DNA of 56,467 bases from Pseudomonadota bacterium (GCA_021787615.1 JAJYLP010000010.1:1-56467), one strand, 5' to 3'. Positions 7,977-17,889 are shown, numbered from the stretch's first letter. The notes: generated from the sequence alone by a model not told the origin. Numbers and translations: made by a program.

Positions 7977-9433
7977 TTCACCGCTGGGAGCTCGGGCTCA
8001 GTCTCGATGAGTCCGACGGGGCACCCCTGTCCCGGCGCATCGCTCGCGCCATCATGGACGAAGTGCGCCGCGGCCGGCTGATGCCGGGGGCGAGGCTCCC
8101 GGGGAGCCGCTCGCTCGCGCATGTGCTGCACGTGCACCGCAACACAGTGATCGCCGCCTACGAGCAGTTGGCCGGCGAAGGCTGGACCGAGCCGCTGCGT
8201 GCCCGCGGGACATTCATTGCGCGATCTGTTCCGCGCATGCCGCGGCGAACGTCGCGCGCAACGACGCCCATTCATGCGAAGCCGCTGCAGGTCAGGTTCG
8301 ATGTTCCGGCAGACACCAAGCTTGACGTGAAGCACGGTGGGACAGGCTTGAGATCGCTGAGCGATGGTGTACCCGATGTTCGGCTCGCCCCCGTGGCGGC
8401 GCTTACGAGAGCCTATCGTCGGGTGTTGCGTCAGGATCCCCAGGACCTGCTCGCGTACGGGCACCCGCAGGGCCATCCGCGCCTGCGCACCGCGTTAGGC
8501 GAGATGTTGCGCTCGCGGCGTGGGCTGATGGCAGAGGCTGACGATGTGTTGGTGACGTCGGGCAGCCAGATGGCACTCGAGCTGGTCGCCCGCGCCCTGT
8601 TGCGCCCCGGCGATACCGTGGCGGTTGAGGCATTGGGCTACCGGCCGGCCTGGACGGTGTTCCGCCAGTACGGCGCGGCGCTTGCGCCGCTGCCGCTCGA
8701 TGCATGCGGGCTCGACGTTACGGCGCTCGAGGCGCTCTGTGAGCGAAGCGCGCCGCGCGCAGTCTACGTTACGCCGCATCACCAGTACCCAACGACTGTC
8801 ACGCTGACGGCTCCGCGGCGCATTGCGTTGCTCGAGCTTGCGCGGCGCAAGCGCTTCGCGATCATCGAAGACGACTATGATCACGAGTATCACTACGAGG
8901 GCCGGCCCGTGCTGCCCATGGCCAGCGCCGACGGCGCGGGTGTGGTTCTGTATGTCGGCAGTCTTGCGAAGGTGCTCGCACCCGGCGTGCGCCTGGGCTA
9001 TCTCGTCGCTCCGCGCCCGCTGCTTGCGCTCGTTACTGCGTTGCGCGCGAGCATCGATCGGCAGGGTGATCACGCGCTCGAGTGCGCGGTTGCGGACCTG
9101 CTCGAGCGGGGAGAGGTGCAGCGTCACGCGCAGCGTGCCCGGCGCATTTACGGAGCGCGAAGGGATGCGCTGACGCAGGCGCTGGGGCGCGAGCTTGGCA
9201 GCGAACTGGCATTTGTTACGCCCTCGGGAGGCATGACCTTGTGGGCGGCAGTGGCCGACGGCCTTGATGTCGAGGCCTGGGCGGATCGTCTGCGAGCGGA
9301 TGGACTGATGCTCTACACCGGTCGCCGGTACGCCTATGATGGCAAGGTCAGAGGAAACGTACGCCTGGCGTTCGCACCCTTTGACGAACAGGAGCTGGCG
9401 CAGTGGGTGCGACTGCTGCGCAAGGCGCTGTGA
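7964..9433 (+). CDS. MocR/PdxR-type GntR regulator with aminotransferase-like domain
   Basis: A 489-residue chimera. Residues about 20-85 form a GntR winged helix (LSRRIARAIMDEVRRGRL, then LPGSRSLAHVLHVHRNTVIAAYEQL). Residues about 120-489 are a fold-type I PLP domain: TSGSQMALELVARALL, EDDYDHEY, and the Schiff-base Lys in VGSLAKVLAPGVRLGY. Such regulators bind PLP and often control B6 synthesis or amino-acid genes. It is divergent from the PNPOx-like gene, and the inverted repeat across the shared region suggests auto- and cross-regulation. Confidence 0.9.
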   Translation: MRRPVHRWELGLSLDESDGAPLSRRIARAIMDEVRRGRLMPGARLPGSRSLAHVLHVHRNTVIAAYEQLAGEGWTEPLRARGTFIARSVPRMPRRTSRATTPIHAKPLQVRFDVPADTKLDVKHGGTGLRSLSDGVPDVRLAPVAALTRAYRRVLRQDPQDLLAYGHPQGHPRLRTALGEMLRSRRGLMAEADDVLVTSGSQMALELVARALLRPGDTVAVEALGYRPAWTVFRQYGAALAPLPLDACGLDVTALEALCERSAPRAVYVTPHHQYPTTVTLTAPRRIALLELARRKRFAIIEDDYDHEYHYEGRPVLPMASADGAGVVLYVGSLAKVLAPGVRLGYLVAPRPLLALVTALRASIDRQGDHALECAVADLLERGEVQRHAQRARRIYGARRDALTQALGRELGSELAFVTPSGGMTLWAAVADGLDVEAWADRLRADGLMLYTGRRYAYDGKVRGNVRLAFAPFDEQELAQWVRLLRKAL

Positions 9434-9512
9434 GGCGCGCCGGCCCGGATCGCGTAATTCGTGGCGCAGTTCCTGGCAAAGGTGGAGGGCGGCGCGTAAT
9501 CAGGGCCGAATC

Positions 9513-9674
9513 ATGCGCGGGATGTTCTCATTCATCGGCACCACCATCCTCGGATCAATCGGCTGGGCGATGGGGATGTACGTCGGCTACGGCACGGCTA
9601 TCGTCCTGAGCTGCGTCGGCAGCGGCTTTGGCATGTACTACGGCCGCAAGCTCTTCGACCAGTGGCTCGGCTAA
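9513..9674 (+). CDS. 53-residue glycine-rich small membrane protein
   Basis: An ATG at 9513 opens a 53-residue frame: MRGMFSF, then a Gly/Ala-spaced hydrophobic stretch (GSIGWAMGMYVGYGTAIVL), a second hydrophobic half ending SGFGMYYGRKLFD. Glycine zippers and the basic end suggest one or two packed membrane helices. Similar short uncharacterised proteins occur in gammaproteobacteria as I recall. No function assigned; the ribosome site (AGGGCCGAATC) is modest. Confidence 0.65.
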   Translation: MRGMFSFIGTTILGSIGWAMGMYVGYGTAIVLSCVGSGFGMYYGRKLFDQWLG

Positions 9675-9878
9675 AGCTCTAGCCCGCGCTTCGCCTTCCC
9701 TGGATGCCTCCATCGCGCCCGAGCGGGGTGCCTCAGCCTGTCGCTCGCGCAGGCCGGCCGCGGACTCGGCGCTCGGGCCATGGGGCCGCGCTGTGCTCAA
9801 GTGGGGGAATGTCGCGATTGATCTGTAGCCCATTGCCCCTCTAATAGGACAAATGGGGAGCGCTGCGAGAGCCGGCGG

Positions 9879-10484
9879 ATGCATGAAGAGGACATAAAAC
9901 TGGTGGGTCGATTGCTGTCGCGGGAACAGGCGGCATTCCGTGAATTTTTCGACGATTACTTTCCCCGGCTGTTCCGGTTCGCGCTGCGGCGCATCGACGA
10001 TGACCAGGAAGCCGCGCGCGACATCGTGCAAGCGGCGCTGACGCGCGGTGTGCGGCGTCTGGAGACCTACCGGGGCGAGGCGAGCCTCTTTACATGGCTG
10101 TGCCAGATCACCCGTCGCGAGCTGTCCGACTACGTGACCCGCCTCAAACGCGAACAGACCTACGTGCATCGGCTGGTCGAACTGGAGGAAGACCCGCACA
10201 ATCGCGCGGTACTGGAGTCGATCCCGGCCGACGCAGCGGCCGAGCCGGAAGCCGTGGCGCATCGCGAGGATCTGGCGGCGCGGGTGCATGCGGCGCTCGA
10301 CTACCTGCCGAGCCGTTACGCCAAAGTGCTCGAGCTGAAATATCTTGAGGATTTATCGGTTGAGGCGATCGCGACCCAGCTCGACGTCAGCGTGATCGCC
10401 GTTCAATCCCTGCTCGCCCGCGCTCGGCAGGCGTTCCGGGACGTCGGGAGCACGTTACTGCCGAGCCCCGGGGGAGCAAGATGA
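9879..10484 (+). CDS. ECF-type RNA polymerase sigma factor
   Basis: A 201-residue group IV sigma factor. Region 2 lies at residues about 15-85 (FDDYFPRLFRFALRRI, then ARDIVQAALTRG and FTWLCQITRRELSDY). Region 4 is at about 130-190 (LDYLPSRYAKVLELKYLEDLSVEAIATQL, VSVIAVQSLLARARQAF). The stop overlaps the FecR-like gene by four bases (ATGA), and a TonB receptor follows. In known Fec-type circuits the sigma factor is freed when the receptor senses its ligand. Confidence 0.92.
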   Translation: MHEEDIKLVGRLLSREQAAFREFFDDYFPRLFRFALRRIDDDQEAARDIVQAALTRGVRRLETYRGEASLFTWLCQITRRELSDYVTRLKREQTYVHRLVELEEDPHNRAVLESIPADAAAEPEAVAHREDLAARVHAALDYLPSRYAKVLELKYLEDLSVEAIATQLDVSVIAVQSLLARARQAFRDVGSTLLPSPGGAR

Positions 10485-11488
10485 TTCATGAACGAGACCC
10501 ACGATCCGAAGAACCGGACGATATCGGCCGGCTGATCGTCTCAGCGGGTCCGAGACCCGAGCCGGCAAGACAGATCGAGGAAACCGTGCGCTCGGCGGTC
10601 GAGCAGGCATGGCGTGAATCAGTCGGCCGGCGCAATGCGCACCGGCGCCAGCGCTGGCTGGCGGTTGCCGCGACACTGGTCGCCATCACCGGGGGATTGC
10701 TGTGGCTCGGTGAGCGCCACGAGTCCGTGGAGCCACCGGCTGATGCGACCCTGCTTGCCGTACGGGGCGATGTCACGGTGGCGGCGGCGCACGAACAACG
10801 ATTGATCGTCGCGGGCAGCCGGCTGCCGCACGGCACGATAGTGCGCACCGGGAAGAATGGATTCGCGCTGATGACTATCGCCCAGGAATCGCTGCGCGTC
10901 GGACCGAACAGCCGCCTGCGGATCGGCTCGGGAGGCCATGTCCGCTTGTCCGACGGGCGGATTTATGTGGAGACGAGCGGCCCGGGCGGCGGCCCGCCGC
11001 TGATCGTCAGGACTCCATTCGGACGGGTCTCGCATCTGGGCACGCAGTTCCAGGTCGCGGTCGGCTCCACGGGCATGGCGGTGAGCGTGCGCAGCGGTCA
11101 TGTGCGGGTGACCGAGGCCAGCGGCCGCGCCGAGCGGCTGACCATCGGCGAGGGGGTCGAGGTGCTGCCCGGGGGCGCGGTTCAGCGCATTGCGGTCAAG
11201 CCCTACGGTCCGGATTGGGCGTGGGCGGATTCGCTGGTGCCGGACCTGCCGATCGACGGCCGCCCGCTGTCGGAATTCCTCGCCTGGTATACGCGCGAAA
11301 CGGGGTTGAAACTGGTGCTGCTGGGATCGGGAACGGCAACGGCTCTGCGCCACACCATCCTTTCGGGCAGCATCGCGGGCTTGACTCCCGACCAGGCGCT
11401 CGAGGCGGTCATGGCGAGCACCCGATTCGCATATGATAGGAAGCGTCCCGGAGAACTGCGGATCCGCATGCGCGGCCGCGCGAACTGA
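10481..11488 (+). CDS. FecR-like anti-sigma factor/signal transducer
   Basis: A 335-residue inner-membrane protein. The cytoplasmic N-terminus (about 1-55) should hold the sigma factor, one membrane helix follows (WLAVAATLVAITGGLLWL), and the periplasmic part carries the FecR domain (GSRLPHGTIVRTGKNGFALM … LIVRTPFGRVSHLGTQF). The C-terminal 80 residues (LSEFLAWYTRETGLKLVL … LTPDQALEAVMAST) look like an STN-type fold meeting the receptor. The start overlaps the sigma-factor stop; the receptor begins 28 bases after this stop. The order sigma-FecR-receptor is a cell-surface signalling operon. Confidence 0.9.
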   Translation: MIHERDPRSEEPDDIGRLIVSAGPRPEPARQIEETVRSAVEQAWRESVGRRNAHRRQRWLAVAATLVAITGGLLWLGERHESVEPPADATLLAVRGDVTVAAAHEQRLIVAGSRLPHGTIVRTGKNGFALMTIAQESLRVGPNSRLRIGSGGHVRLSDGRIYVETSGPGGGPPLIVRTPFGRVSHLGTQFQVAVGSTGMAVSVRSGHVRVTEASGRAERLTIGEGVEVLPGGAVQRIAVKPYGPDWAWADSLVPDLPIDGRPLSEFLAWYTRETGLKLVLLGSGTATALRHTILSGSIAGLTPDQALEAVMASTRFAYDRKRPGELRIRMRGRAN

Positions 11489-11516
11489 GGTGCCTGAGGT
11501 GAGTCGGCGGTTCTGA

Positions 11517-13811
11517 TTGCGAGGCTCTCGATACGTGTTGGCCGTGCTCCTGCTGGCGGCAGGGCACTGGGCCACGGCCGCCGCCGCGCGTGCCGATCAC
11601 CCCCTGGTGACTCAGGTTCTCGAGCGAATCGCGAGGACGGGAATACGTCTCATCTACAGTTCGCAGGTCATCCCAGCGGGCCTGCGCGCGCGTCAACCCG
11701 TTCACGGCACGACGGCGCTCGAGCAGCTGCATTCGCTGCTTGCGCCGCTCGGTCTTAGCGTTCGCCGCGTGGCCAGCGGGGCTTACGTCATCGTGCCGGC
11801 GCCGAAGGGCGCCGTGCGCGGGGAGTCGAGTGAGCCGCCGGCGACGATGCTGGCGCGCGTGGTCGTGCAGACCAGCCGGTATCGAACGAGCATACTCTCG
11901 AGCCGCACCGCGACCCGTACGGAGCTGGAAAACTCCCCCGAGACTCACAACGACGCGGTACGGGCGCTGCAGGTCATCCCGGGCACCACCGCGGCCGGTT
12001 ATACCGCGCGCACGCACGTGCGCGGCAGCCGAGACGATGAAGTGCTGTTCCGCTATGACGGGGTGACGCTGCACGAGCCGTACCACCTGAAGGAGCTGCA
12101 AAGCCTATTCAGTCCCGTCGACCCGCTTGCGGTTGCATCCGTAACCGCCTGGACCGGTCTGGCGCCAATCGAATACGGCAACGCGATCGGTGGCGTTGTC
12201 AGCATGCGGCCGCGGCGCATCACGCGCCCCACGCTCGATCTGCAGCTGTCCGAACAGGGTGCAAGCGCCATGGCAGGCACGGTATTCGGCGCCGGCCGCG
12301 GCAGCGTCTTCGCGGATTTGCGCCTGCAGAACCAGTTCGCGCCGGTCGGATGGATCGATTCGGGAATCGGCAAGCCGACGCTCAATGATCTGATCGTGCA
12401 CGGGACATGGGCGGCGAGTGCGCGCACGCGGTTCGCCGCTGGCGTTCTCGCCATTGACGATCGGCGCAAGTACTTCTCGACCGAAAACCAGCAGAGCAAG
12501 GGCGTCTCGGGGTCGGAGTACTACGCCTGGCTCCGCCTCGACCATCTTTTCCCCCACTCGGTCAGCAGCATGACGGAGTTGTCCGCCGAGCAGTCGCATG
12601 AGAACGTCTCGGGCAGTGTGGATGAGCCGACCATCGTGACAGGATCGCTGTTCGAGCACAGCTCGCACGCCATTTACACGCTGCGGGAGGAGGTGCGGGC
12701 CGTGCCAACGGCGCGCTGGTACTGGCACCTCGGCGCAGCGGCCAGCTGGGTGAACCTGGTCGATCTTTCCGCCGGCTCCGCGCTGTTCGCGCCGCCGTTC
12801 TATCCGGGCCTGCAGCCGGTGAGCACGGTTCTCGCCAATGAGTCGATTGCCGCGCACGCCTTCACCTACGCGCTGTATGGCTCGGCTCGGTGGCAGGCGG
12901 GACGGCGCACGACGATCGATCTGGGCGTGCGGCGCAACGCCCGCCACTATATCGGCGGGCCCGGCGATGCGCAGTGGAACGTCCGCGCGAACCTCCGTTA
13001 CCTGTTGACGTCCAGAACGACGCTGCGCCTCGGCTGGGGCCAGCAAACCCAGGCGAGCGTACTGGATCCGCACCTCGAGCATGGCCGCTTCGATCCACAG
13101 GATGTGCGGCGTGTGACCCAGACGGACTTCAGCATGGATCATCGCTTCGTGGATCGCACCGCAGTGCGTGCCGAGCTCTACTACAAGGACGAAGGCTCGC
13201 CGTCGAGTTATTCGGCCCACGTGTTCTCGCCGTTCGCTCTGCTGCCGGAATTGGCGGTCGACAGAGTGCACATCGTTTCGCAGCGATCGCGAATGTACGG
13301 CGTCGAGCTGAGCGCCGCGACCGATGAGTCCCGGCCCCTCAGCGGCACGGTCTCCTATGCTTGGTCGCGCGCCGAGGATCAGATCGGCGGCGTCTGGGTC
13401 CCGCGCTCATGGGACGAGCCGAGCTCGGTCAAGGTCAATGCATTGTGGCGCCATGCTCCGTTTGCAACAGCAGCCTCACTGACGTGGCACAGCGGGTGGC
13501 CGTACACCCCGCTGCTGGCATCGGCGTTGAGTTGGACTGATCCGGCGGCGGTTCAGCTCGCCTTCGGCCGATTCAACAGCGCACGCCTTCCTTCGTTCTT
13601 TACGTTGGATCTGCGCTTCAGCTGGCAGCATCGTCTCGGCCGTGGGACCTTTCAAGCATTTCTTGACATCTATGACGCCACGAACGCCGCGAGTACCTGC
13701 TGTTACAGCTACTCGGTGTATCGCTCCGAGTCCGGGGTCTACACCCTGAGCCAGACGCGCTCGCCGTGGCTCGACTTCACACCCATATTCGGCGTTCGCT
13801 GGCACCTCTGA
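11517..13811 (+). CDS. TonB-dependent receptor with STN signalling domain
   Basis: A 764-residue outer-membrane receptor. Start is TTG at 11517, forced by an in-frame TGA just before. Residues 1-26 are a signal peptide ending AAARA. About 28-95 is an STN domain (RIARTGIRLIYSS … LEQLHSLLAPLGLSV). A plug with NDAVRALQVIPG and HVRGSRDDEVLFRYDGV follows (about 120-230), then a long beta barrel to the end at RWHL. The final residue is Leu rather than the usual aromatic. No iron or vitamin gene is adjacent; the next genes build a glycan, so the ligand is open. Confidence 0.9.
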   Translation: MRGSRYVLAVLLLAAGHWATAAAARADHPLVTQVLERIARTGIRLIYSSQVIPAGLRARQPVHGTTALEQLHSLLAPLGLSVRRVASGAYVIVPAPKGAVRGESSEPPATMLARVVVQTSRYRTSILSSRTATRTELENSPETHNDAVRALQVIPGTTAAGYTARTHVRGSRDDEVLFRYDGVTLHEPYHLKELQSLFSPVDPLAVASVTAWTGLAPIEYGNAIGGVVSMRPRRITRPTLDLQLSEQGASAMAGTVFGAGRGSVFADLRLQNQFAPVGWIDSGIGKPTLNDLIVHGTWAASARTRFAAGVLAIDDRRKYFSTENQQSKGVSGSEYYAWLRLDHLFPHSVSSMTELSAEQSHENVSGSVDEPTIVTGSLFEHSSHAIYTLREEVRAVPTARWYWHLGAAASWVNLVDLSAGSALFAPPFYPGLQPVSTVLANESIAAHAFTYALYGSARWQAGRRTTIDLGVRRNARHYIGGPGDAQWNVRANLRYLLTSRTTLRLGWGQQTQASVLDPHLEHGRFDPQDVRRVTQTDFSMDHRFVDRTAVRAELYYKDEGSPSSYSAHVFSPFALLPELAVDRVHIVSQRSRMYGVELSAATDESRPLSGTVSYAWSRAEDQIGGVWVPRSWDEPSSVKVNALWRHAPFATAASLTWHSGWPYTPLLASALSWTDPAAVQLAFGRFNSARLPSFFTLDLRFSWQHRLGRGTFQAFLDIYDATNAASTCCYSYSVYRSESGVYTLSQTRSPWLDFTPIFGVRWHL

Positions 13812-13997
13812 GCTCGTACGCCTGAGGCGCGATCACTGCGCCGTTCCCGCCCGCCGGGGCCGGACGCTGTCACCGGTTGGCGACAGACAGCCGATGCGCC
13901 GATTGATCCTCGCCGGCGCACCCGTCTCACGTTCAGAAGGACCGGCGCTGACCGGTTCACAGCCGAACAGGCGTCGAACTTGACGGGTAGGTGAAGC

Positions 13998-15308
13998 ATG
14001 GATCAATGCGTGTCGGTCGCGGACCATCCGGAACGCAGTTTCAGCGCGCAGCGCATTCTTGGCGCGGGGCGAAGCGGCGCATCGGCGGTGAGCGTCTGCA
14101 TTTACTCGCACGATACCTTCGGACTGGGGCACCTGAGGCGCAATCTGGCGATCGCCGATCAGCTGTTGCGCAGCGAGGAGCACTTCGATGTGTGGTTGCT
14201 CACGGGCTCACCGGTCATCCGCCAGTGGAATCTGCCCGCAGGACTTCACGTGCAGCCGCTGCCGCCGGTGGTCAAGACCGGCGCCGAGCGCTACGCCGCG
14301 CGTGCGCCGGGGCAGGTATTCGGGCTGACCAAGGGGTATCGCGAAGCGCTCATTCTGAAGCTCATCGAGGAGCAGCGGCCGGACGTGTTTCTGGTCGACC
14401 ATGCCCCGGCCGGGATGAATGGCGAGTTGCTCTCGACACTGGCGCTGATCCGCAACGAGATGCCCGAGACGCGCACCGTGCTCGGGCTGCGCGACATACT
14501 CGACAGCCCGGCGAGCGTGCGCCGGAGCTGGCAGGAGCAAGAGCTGCACGCGCTGATCGAGCACGCGTACGACGACGTGTTCGTGTACGGAAGCGAGCAG
14601 CTGTTCGATGTCGTGGGCGGGTACGGCCTGTCGGCGGCTGCGGCCCGGCGAGTGAAGTACTGCGGCTACGTGGTCGGCCGCTCGCGTTTTGAGCAGCTGA
14701 GCGGCGCGGCGCGCGGCAGCATCTGTTGGGATGCGCGGCGGGCGGCAGGTCGGCCGGTGGTATTGGTCACGGCCGGCGGGGGCGGTGACGGATATTTCAT
14801 GATGAGCGCGTATCTGCAGGGACTGTGTGCGGTGCGCGCCAACGGCTTCTATTCCGTGATAGTCACCGGACCGTTGATGCCGCGGGCGCAGAGTGAAGCG
14901 CTGCACGCGGCGGTCGCAGGGCGGGATGACGTGCAGATCGTCGCCTATACGACGGAGCTCGTGCCGAGCATCCGCGCGGCGGAGCTGGTGGTGTCGATGG
15001 CCGGTTACAACACGAGCGTCGAGCTGCTTGCGGCGCGAAAGAAGGCGATTCTGGTTCCGCGCTCCGTGCCGCGGGAAGAGCAGAAGCTGCGCGCGCAGCT
15101 GCTAGCGAAGCTCGGATTGTTTGATTTCGTGCCCGCCGACGAGGATCTTGCCGCCTCGCTGGCGCACAAAGTGCCGCGGGCGATCGGCGCGCCGGCGGTT
15201 CACGAGCGGTTATGGTCGGCGGTCGATTTGCGTGGCGCCGAGCGGGTCGCGGTGGAGCTGGCCGGTCGCGGTCTGCGCAGTGAGGCCCGCGTGCAGGGTG
15301 CGGCATGA
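13998..15308 (+). CDS. MurG-like (GT28/GT-B) glycosyltransferase
   Basis: A 436-residue cytoplasmic GT-B protein. Near residue 35, YSHDTFGLGHLRRNLAIAD is the N-terminal loop of MurG-type enzymes (…GxGHxxR). The C-terminal half has VLVTAGGGGDGYFMM and VVSMAGYNTSVELLAARKKAILVPR, the usual donor-sugar fold with the late Gly-Tyr-Asn-Thr/Glu stretch. The ATG follows GGTAGGTGAAGC. It is the first gene of a run of ATGA/GTGA overlaps reaching 20548. Donor and acceptor cannot be read, although a UDP-sugar is likely given the UDP-glucose dehydrogenase downstream. Confidence 0.85.
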   Translation: MDQCVSVADHPERSFSAQRILGAGRSGASAVSVCIYSHDTFGLGHLRRNLAIADQLLRSEEHFDVWLLTGSPVIRQWNLPAGLHVQPLPPVVKTGAERYAARAPGQVFGLTKGYREALILKLIEEQRPDVFLVDHAPAGMNGELLSTLALIRNEMPETRTVLGLRDILDSPASVRRSWQEQELHALIEHAYDDVFVYGSEQLFDVVGGYGLSAAAARRVKYCGYVVGRSRFEQLSGAARGSICWDARRAAGRPVVLVTAGGGGDGYFMMSAYLQGLCAVRANGFYSVIVTGPLMPRAQSEALHAAVAGRDDVQIVAYTTELVPSIRAAELVVSMAGYNTSVELLAARKKAILVPRSVPREEQKLRAQLLAKLGLFDFVPADEDLAASLAHKVPRAIGAPAVHERLWSAVDLRGAERVAVELAGRGLRSEARVQGAA

Positions 15309-16639
15309 GTCAGCAGCCGCGTGATCCGGTCGCCTACGTCCTCAAGCGCTATCCGCGCCTGACCGAGACGTTCATACTCAACGAGATTCGCGCCATGGAG
15401 CGGCTTGGCGAGCGACTGCACATCTTCTCGCTCCTGCCGCCGGAGCCGCCGCCGCACCATCCGATGGTTGCCGAGGTTCGCGCGCCGGTTCATGTGCCTC
15501 CGGAGGGCTGGAGGGCGAAAGCGCGGGTGACGATCAGGGCGCACATGGCGATGCTGCGCGCATTCCCCGGCCGCTATCTGCGCAGCGCCGCTCTTGCGAT
15601 CGCCCGCACGCTCACCTCGCGTCACCCGGTTTCACTGTGGCGTCAATTTGCACGCGCGGGCGTGGTCGCTGACATGTGTCGGCGGGAGGGTGTGCGGCAC
15701 ATTCATGCACACTTCGCCAATGCGCCGACCTCGGTCGCCCACTTCGCGCACCGCATGAGCGGCATCCCCTTCAGCTTTACCGCCCACGCCAAGGACATCT
15801 ACCTGTCCCGCCCGGTGATCCTGCGCAGGCATCTGCACGCAGCTGAATTCGTGGCGACCTGCACTGCATACAACGCCGCATACCTGCGGCAGGTCGCGCC
15901 CCGGCTCGATGCGCGCCGGATTCATCTGGTCTATCACGGGATCGATCTGCAGAGCTTCGCGTGCGCCGAGGCGCGTTCGGTGAGGCGTGCCGGTCATCGG
16001 CCGAGAATCCTGGCGGTCGGACGGCTGGTTCCGAAGAAGGGTCACGAGGATCTGCTCGCCGCGTGTGCGCTGCTGCGCGATCAGGGAGTCGAATTCGAGT
16101 GCGAAATCGTCGGCTCGGGGCCGCTGCACGAGGCGCTGCGCGGCGAAGTGCACCGCCAGGACCTGACGGATCGGGTGAGACTTTGCGGTGCGATGACGCA
16201 TCATGAGCTGATCACGCGCTATCGGGAAGCGGATCTGTTCGTACTGGCGCCGCGTATCGCCGACGACGGGGACCGGGACGGAATTCCGAACGTCATCGCC
16301 GAGGCGATGGCAGTCGGCGTGCCGGTTGTCGCAACGGATGTGTCGGGAATTCCGGAGCTGGTCCGGCATGGACAGACTGGTCTGCTTGCGCCGTCACGGG
16401 ATCCAGCCGCACTCGCAGCGGCAATCAAGCGCCTGCTCGAGGATCGGGAGCTCGGCGAATCCCTGGCGGGGGCGGCTGGCGATGTGCTGCGCCGTCACTT
16501 CGATCTGTGGCAGACCACGCGCGGGCTGCATGACTTGATGCGCCACCCGCGGTGTTGCGTTACGGATGCGGTGCCGGGAGAGGCCAGAATGGCCCGGGCC
16601 GAAGTCAGTTCGCCTGTGATCGGGGAGGGCGTCCGGTGA
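15305..16639 (+). CDS. GT4-family glycosyltransferase
   Basis: A 444-residue GT-B enzyme. The opening KRYPRLTETFILNEIRAME is typical of exopolysaccharide glycosyltransferases. In the C-terminal domain I see AVGRLVPKKGHEDLLAA, RYREADLFVLAPRI and GIPNVIAEAMAVGVPVVATDVSG (the E-x7-E donor motif). The start overlaps the previous stop by four bases, so the two are translated together. Function is inferred as one step of a surface or secreted glycan. Confidence 0.88.
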   Translation: MSQQPRDPVAYVLKRYPRLTETFILNEIRAMERLGERLHIFSLLPPEPPPHHPMVAEVRAPVHVPPEGWRAKARVTIRAHMAMLRAFPGRYLRSAALAIARTLTSRHPVSLWRQFARAGVVADMCRREGVRHIHAHFANAPTSVAHFAHRMSGIPFSFTAHAKDIYLSRPVILRRHLHAAEFVATCTAYNAAYLRQVAPRLDARRIHLVYHGIDLQSFACAEARSVRRAGHRPRILAVGRLVPKKGHEDLLAACALLRDQGVEFECEIVGSGPLHEALRGEVHRQDLTDRVRLCGAMTHHELITRYREADLFVLAPRIADDGDRDGIPNVIAEAMAVGVPVVATDVSGIPELVRHGQTGLLAPSRDPAALAAAIKRLLEDRELGESLAGAAGDVLRRHFDLWQTTRGLHDLMRHPRCCVTDAVPGEARMARAEVSSPVIGEGVR

Positions 16640-17889
16640 GAATCCTGTACCTGAATTTCGACCGTGGCATTCCCGTACTCGGAGACAAGGGCGCCTCGGT
16701 GCATGTGCGCGAATTCGTTCGAGCGGCGGCGGCTCTCGGACACGAAGTTGTCGTGGTCTGCGCTCGTGCTGGGGAGGGCAACGCAGGCCCGCCGGCGGTG
16801 CTCATCGAACTCGCCCCGCAATGCCCGGGTGAGTGCGCAGATGGAGTCGCTCGGGAGCGCGGCGCGGAAGCCTCTGGGGCGGACGCGGCGCTGCTCGCCG
16901 GCGAGCTTGCGAAGCTCGCCTACGATCGGTCGGTCGGTGATCGCGTGTGTAGCGAACTCCGCGCCCGCAACTTCAGGCCGGATTTCGTCTATGAGCGCCA
17001 CGCGCTCTTTTCCAGCGCCGGTGCGCGGATCGCGGCGCGCTTCGATTGTCCGCGGGTTCTCGAGGTCAATGCGCCGCTCGCTGAAGAGCAGAAGCGCTTC
17101 CGCGGTTTGAGCCTGGAATCGCTTGCACGGCGCCTGGAAGCGGTCTCCTTCGCCAGTGCCGATGTAATTGTCGCGGTGTCCGAGGCCGTCAAAGCGTACG
17201 TAGAGGCTCTGGTGCCGGAGCGAGCGCAGCGCATCCAGGTGATGGCCAATGGAGTGGACGTGCGGCGCTTTGCTGCGGGAAGGATGCAGCGCGAGGGGAT
17301 CCGGGCGCGCCTCAGAGTCGGGCCGGACACCGGCGTGATCGGCTTCGTCGGAAGCTTCAAGTCCTGGCATGGCACGGACCTGCTGCTCGAGGTGTACCGA
17401 GCCGTCGCCAGGGTACGGGACGTGCACCTTGTGGCGGTCGGCGAGGGGCCGCGGTGGGAGGAGTTCCGTAACAGGGTGTCAGTTGCGCCATGCCGAGAGA
17501 GCGTGACGCTTGCCGGTCGTGTGCCGCATGCGGATATCCCGGGGTGGACGGCGGCCTGCGACGTCGTTGTTGCCCCATATCAGGCCGCGGCTGATTTCTA
17601 CTTTTCTCCCCTGAAGGTGATTGAGGCTCTGGCCTGCGGTCGGCCGGTGGTTGCACCGCGTCTGGGTCAGCTGGCCGAGCTCATCGCAGAGGAAAGGACG
17701 GGATTGTTGTACCACCCGGATGATGCGGTGGACTGCCGGCGCGCAATCCTCAAGATCCTCGATGATCGGGATCTGCGCACCGCGATGGGACGGGCGGCCC
17801 AGGCGAGCGTCGCCGCGCGTGGCTGGGACCGAATCGTGCAGCGCGTGACCGAGCTCGTGCGCGCAGCTCGCATGGGAGCAGCGGCGTGA
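16636..17889 (+). CDS. GT4-family glycosyltransferase
   Basis: A 417-residue GT-B enzyme starting at GTG 16636, which overlaps the previous stop (GTGA) and follows GGGGAGGG. N-terminus MRILYLNFDRGIPVLGDKGAS, with the ligand loop GASVHVREFVRAA. C-terminal motifs are GFVGSFKSWHGTDLLLEV and FYFSPLKVIEALACGRPVV (E-x7-E region). A longer upstream frame exists but lies inside the previous gene and lacks a start signal. It is one of three transferases in this operon, consistent with a repeat unit of several sugars. Confidence 0.88.
   Translation: MRILYLNFDRGIPVLGDKGASVHVREFVRAAAALGHEVVVVCARAGEGNAGPPAVLIELAPQCPGECADGVARERGAEASGADAALLAGELAKLAYDRSVGDRVCSELRARNFRPDFVYERHALFSSAGARIAARFDCPRVLEVNAPLAEEQKRFRGLSLESLARRLEAVSFASADVIVAVSEAVKAYVEALVPERAQRIQVMANGVDVRRFAAGRMQREGIRARLRVGPDTGVIGFVGSFKSWHGTDLLLEVYRAVARVRDVHLVAVGEGPRWEEFRNRVSVAPCRESVTLAGRVPHADIPGWTAACDVVVAPYQAAADFYFSPLKVIEALACGRPVVAPRLGQLAELIAEERTGLLYHPDDAVDCRRAILKILDDRDLRTAMGRAAQASVAARGWDRIVQRVTELVRAARMGAAA

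Noticed and set aside
13867-13886. Hairpin after the TonB receptor
   Set aside because: A short stem with a mismatch and no T run; too weak to call a terminator.
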